Both the position numbers and the translations under genes were made by a program. Below are positions 13,668 to 15,756 of a stretch of 15,756 nucleotides of DNA, one piece after another. Numbering within the stretch: the first letter of the stretch is position 1; every line of letters starts with the position of its first letter. The notes under the pieces are model-generated. The model was not told where the DNA came from. It saw only the letters and a program-made list of their open reading frames with translations, and made no database searches. Source of the stretch: H111-94 sp034436045 (GTDB taxonomy: Bacteria > Chloroflexota > Ktedonobacteria > Ktedonobacterales > Ktedonobacteraceae). The stretch lies in assembly GCA_034436045.1 (NCBI GenBank), contig DAOTVZ010000062.1, positions 1 through 15,756 of the forward strand, read 5' to 3'.

Positions 13668-15125
13668 TCAAGTGTGGGTGAGGCGTCGCGTTTCTTTGTC
13701 TGTGAACAGGTGGAGAGGTTTACGTTGGCGCGCCTGGAACCAGTTAAAGAGATAAGCCAGCGTAATGAAGATAATGAGTGCGTTGCGCAGCGTGATGCTC
13801 TGAATATAGCCCGGCACAAAGGGAATCTGGAGCGGGTCGTTGAGGGCAAACGGATAGAGGGCCATGTAGACAAAGGTGGTCAGGGCCGAGGCCATGCCCC
13901 AGCAGAGCAGCCAGAAAGAGTCGTTGGCCCCGGCGTAAGCTAACAGTGGCATGAGCCAGATAAGATATTGAGGGCTAAATACCTTCCCAGTTGCAATGAA
14001 CACAAGGAGTAATGCAATAGTTGCCTGGGTTATATCTATCCGTTCATGCCACTGCATGTAGATAGTATACACGCATCCCAGTAAAAAGAGAAGAGTGGAT
14101 AGGGAAGATACGATTGAGTCAAAGGGACTGAGAATGTTGAGCGAGCCAAAGTTATAGACAATCTGTAAGGGATAGCCCATGTATGCCGAGAGATAGAGGA
14201 ACGCGCTACCGGTAGCTCCAATCTCTATTGGCCGTTGAATGAAATAAATTACCTGGCTCAGTACTGCCTCCTGAAAATTCAGGAGGGCGAAGAATCCAGT
14301 AATGCCTCCCACAATGCCCAGGAAGAGCAAGAGGTTTTTCCAGCGCCAGTGTGGAGCTTGCCGAAGCGTGAGCCAGAGGTTGCGTGGTAATGCCATTAAT
14401 GACGAGGAAGGCGGAGGGGTGAAAAAGAGGCCGCTGGCGCGTTGTTCTGCTATAAAGAGCGAGGGCAGGAAGAGCAGAGGGTACAATTTGCACAGCACGC
14501 CGAAAGCCAGCGCAATATAGGCAGCTATCCAGTGTTTGCGTTCAGCGGCGATTAAGAAGAGCAGCGTCAGGGTGGCAGGAAGCAGGTCAAAGCGCGTTTG
14601 AGCGGTGGCCAGGCCGCCGATAAAGAGATAGAGGGCGAAGACGAGTGCCGAATGGCGAGGGCCATAACGCATAAGGAGCCAGTAGAGCAGTACCGAAACC
14701 AGGGCCATCAGCAATGCGAAGGCCAGTTGATAATATGCGATTGGGGCGAAGAGCGCCAGTGAGAATGGCAGTAAGGTCAGGGGTGGATATTCAATAGGTA
14801 GCATGTGAAATGGCGGTTGTATGCTTGTGCCCAGGAAGCTACATTGTGTTGCCGGTAGCAGGTTGGTGGCTTTACTGCCTAACCAGAACGTCAAAGCGTA
14901 GCACTGATAGCGTGCGGGATCGGTGTTCGGTAAGAAAATCTGCCAGGAAGAACCGCAAAAGATAGCGAAATTGACGAAAATGATAGCAATATAGGCTGCC
15001 AGGCCGCTTTGAGCGGTCAGGAGAGTCATCAGGTTAGTGAAAGAGCGCCTGAAAATGCTGGTATTCTTCTGTTCTGCTCGATTCTGTATCAAGACTATGT
15101 TCTTTCCACTACATTTGATTGACAT
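13668..15125 (-). CDS. GT87/DUF2029-like polytopic membrane glycosyltransferase
   Basis: 485 residues with about ten hydrophobic segments, the first at about 42-58. Features of polyprenyl-phosphate-mannose-dependent GT-C enzymes are present: EYPPLTLLP at 112-120 in the first large loop, RFDLLPATLTLL at 178-189, a CKLYPLLFLPSL segment at 212-223 and FSPQYLIWLMPLL at 383-395. Such proteins transfer a sugar from a lipid carrier on the outer membrane face to glycolipids or cell-wall glycans. The substrate is unknown. ATG 15125 lacks a clear Shine-Dalgarno site; Met33 is the next option but would leave the protein starting just before its first helix. The start codon overlaps the -35 box of the divergent peroxiredoxin promoter. 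Confidence 0.85.
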   Translation of the reverse strand: MSIKCSGKNIVLIQNRAEQKNTSIFRRSFTNLMTLLTAQSGLAAYIAIIFVNFAIFCGSSWQIFLPNTDPARYQCYALTFWLGSKATNLLPATQCSFLGTSIQPPFHMLPIEYPPLTLLPFSLALFAPIAYYQLAFALLMALVSVLLYWLLMRYGPRHSALVFALYLFIGGLATAQTRFDLLPATLTLLFLIAAERKHWIAAYIALAFGVLCKLYPLLFLPSLFIAEQRASGLFFTPPPSSSLMALPRNLWLTLRQAPHWRWKNLLLFLGIVGGITGFFALLNFQEAVLSQVIYFIQRPIEIGATGSAFLYLSAYMGYPLQIVYNFGSLNILSPFDSIVSSLSTLLFLLGCVYTIYMQWHERIDITQATIALLLVFIATGKVFSPQYLIWLMPLLAYAGANDSFWLLCWGMASALTTFVYMALYPFALNDPLQIPFVPGYIQSITLRNALIIFITLAYLFNWFQARQRKPLHLFTDKETRRLTHT

Positions 15126-15148
15126 GAAATTGAGGGCGGTGCTACAAT
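15119..15148 (+). promoter_or_regulatory. Near-consensus sigma70-type promoter of the peroxiredoxin gene
   Basis: A perfect TTGACA (15119-15124) is followed after 18 bp by TACAAT (15143-15148). This is the best promoter match in the window. Transcription would begin near 15155, giving an unusually long leader of about 143 nt. The -35 box overlaps the start codon of the divergent glycosyltransferase. Confidence 0.65.
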
Positions 15149-15160
15149 CACGAATGGGTA

Positions 15161-15269
15161 CACACCGGCGTCTACAGATGCATTATTTTTATGAAGTTGT
15201 ATGCATCTTGCAAGACGAGTGGTGTGCGATGTGAGTAACGCTTGCTCGTCCTCTAGGGGGATGAGCAAG
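15161..15269 (+). promoter_or_regulatory. Structured 5' leader of the peroxiredoxin mRNA (candidate cis-regulatory RNA)
   Basis: Two hairpins can be drawn between the predicted start (about 15155) and the ribosome-binding site. The first nests three helices: CACACC/GGTGTG (15161-15166 with 15221-15226), CGTCT/AGACG (15169-15173 with 15213-15217) and AGATGCAT/ATGCATCT (15176-15183 with 15201-15208). The second runs 15241-15253 with 15257-15269: 13 pairs including two G-U, closed by a three-base TAG loop. The Shine-Dalgarno (about 15283-15288) lies 14 nt further on. No T-run follows the second hairpin, so control of translation or mRNA stability is more likely than termination. It matches no riboswitch class I know. 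Confidence 0.5.
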
Positions 15270-15297
15270 TCATTCGTTAGAGAAGGATGTATTAACG

Positions 15298-15756
15298 ATG
15301 GATAGCAGGAATCGCACCGAATCAAAGACCTTGAAGGTGGGCGATGTAGCCCCCGACTTTACGTTGAAGACGGCGGATGGCCAGGAATGGCGTCTAAGCG
15401 ATTGGCGCGGCAAGAAAAATGTTGTGCTGGCCTTTGTGCCCTTCGCGTTCAGCCGTACCTGTTCCGCGCAGTTGCCTGCGTATGAGGCTGAAAAGGAGCG
15501 TTTCGAGGAGTATGATGCCGAGATCGTCAGCATCAGCGAGGATAGTACTCATGCATTGAAGGCGTGGCGAGATACGATGCATGTCGGCTTCCCTCTACTC
15601 TCCGACTTTTATCCGCAGGGGCAGGTAGTAGACCTGTATGGTGTGCGTCACCCGGCAGGGATGGCAGAGCGCGCGCTCTTCGTCATTGATAAAGAGGGCA
15701 TTATTCGCTATATCGAGATTCAATATGTTCCTGCTGCGATGCCCGACAATGAGGAT
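15298..15756 (+). CDS. Peroxiredoxin, AhpC/TSA family, AhpE-like (3' end outside window)
   Basis: 153 codons are visible from the ATG at 15298, with AAGGAT nine bases upstream. The thioredoxin-fold start VGDVAPDFTL (14-23) leads to the peroxidatic loop VPFAFSRTC (47-55). Pro48, Ser52 and Cys55 fit the PxxxT/SxxC active site. The arginine of the site is in ERALFVID. No second cysteine is present in the visible part, so it behaves as a 1-Cys enzyme reduced by an external thiol. The family reduces hydrogen peroxide, organic peroxides or peroxynitrite in the cytoplasm. Gln58 replaces the Glu often seen three residues after the active cysteine. Family length suggests only a few residues are missing. 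A strong promoter and folded leader precede it. Confidence 0.93.
   Translation, partial: MDSRNRTESKTLKVGDVAPDFTLKTADGQEWRLSDWRGKKNVVLAFVPFAFSRTCSAQLPAYEAEKERFEEYDAEIVSISEDSTHALKAWRDTMHVGFPLLSDFYPQGQVVDLYGVRHPAGMAERALFVIDKEGIIRYIEIQYVPAAMPDNED

Overview
The window looks like chromosomal DNA from a soil-type, multi-domain-rich bacterium, most plausibly a member of the Chloroflexota (class Ktedonobacteria). This is an inference. It rests on the moderate base composition, on the kinase-like protein with a Pro/Thr/Gln-rich linker and a C-terminal Rieske domain, on FHA and cyclic-nucleotide-binding modules fused to metabolic enzymes, and on many single-gene units with Shine-Dalgarno sites. No rRNA, tRNA, CRISPR array or insertion sequence is visible.

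Layout. 1-2794 (-) holds a long partial gene: NAD(P)H/FAD oxidoreductase, two FHA domains, a 2x[4Fe-4S] ferredoxin and a cyclic-nucleotide-binding domain, cut by the window edge. Divergent from it, 3177-5168 (+) encodes a kinase-fold protein that has lost the VAIK lysine, the HRD aspartate and the DFG aspartate (a pseudokinase), then one membrane helix, a Pro/Thr linker and a Rieske domain. A YegS/DgkB-type lipid kinase (5240-6157, +) follows and meets endonuclease III (6159-6833, -) tail to tail. Endonuclease III is last in a minus-strand group with a ParA-type ATPase (7292-8170) and a small Rho_N/SAP-like protein (6878-7264). A 94-residue orphan protein (8456-8740, -) and an orphan OmpR-type response regulator (8974-9678, -) come next. 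They are followed by a 3-hydroxyisobutyrate-dehydrogenase-family enzyme (9977-10864, +), an M20 peptidase (10920-12257, -), an NAD-dependent epimerase/dehydratase (12576-13613, +), a GT87-like membrane glycosyltransferase (13668-15125, -) and a partial peroxiredoxin (15298 to the end, +).

How the genes may work together. The first two genes form the most unusual pair. One product is a soluble flavin/iron-sulfur protein carrying phosphothreonine-reader (FHA) and nucleotide-sensor domains. The other is a membrane pseudokinase with an external Rieske centre. Together they suggest a redox-signalling or electron-transfer module that I do not recognise as described. The other genes look like independent housekeeping or accessory units.

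Regulatory DNA is informative. There is a near-consensus promoter followed by a strongly folded leader in front of the peroxiredoxin, 11-bp-spaced direct repeats in front of the response regulator, a perfect dyad inside the epimerase promoter, and a cluster of dyads in front of parA.
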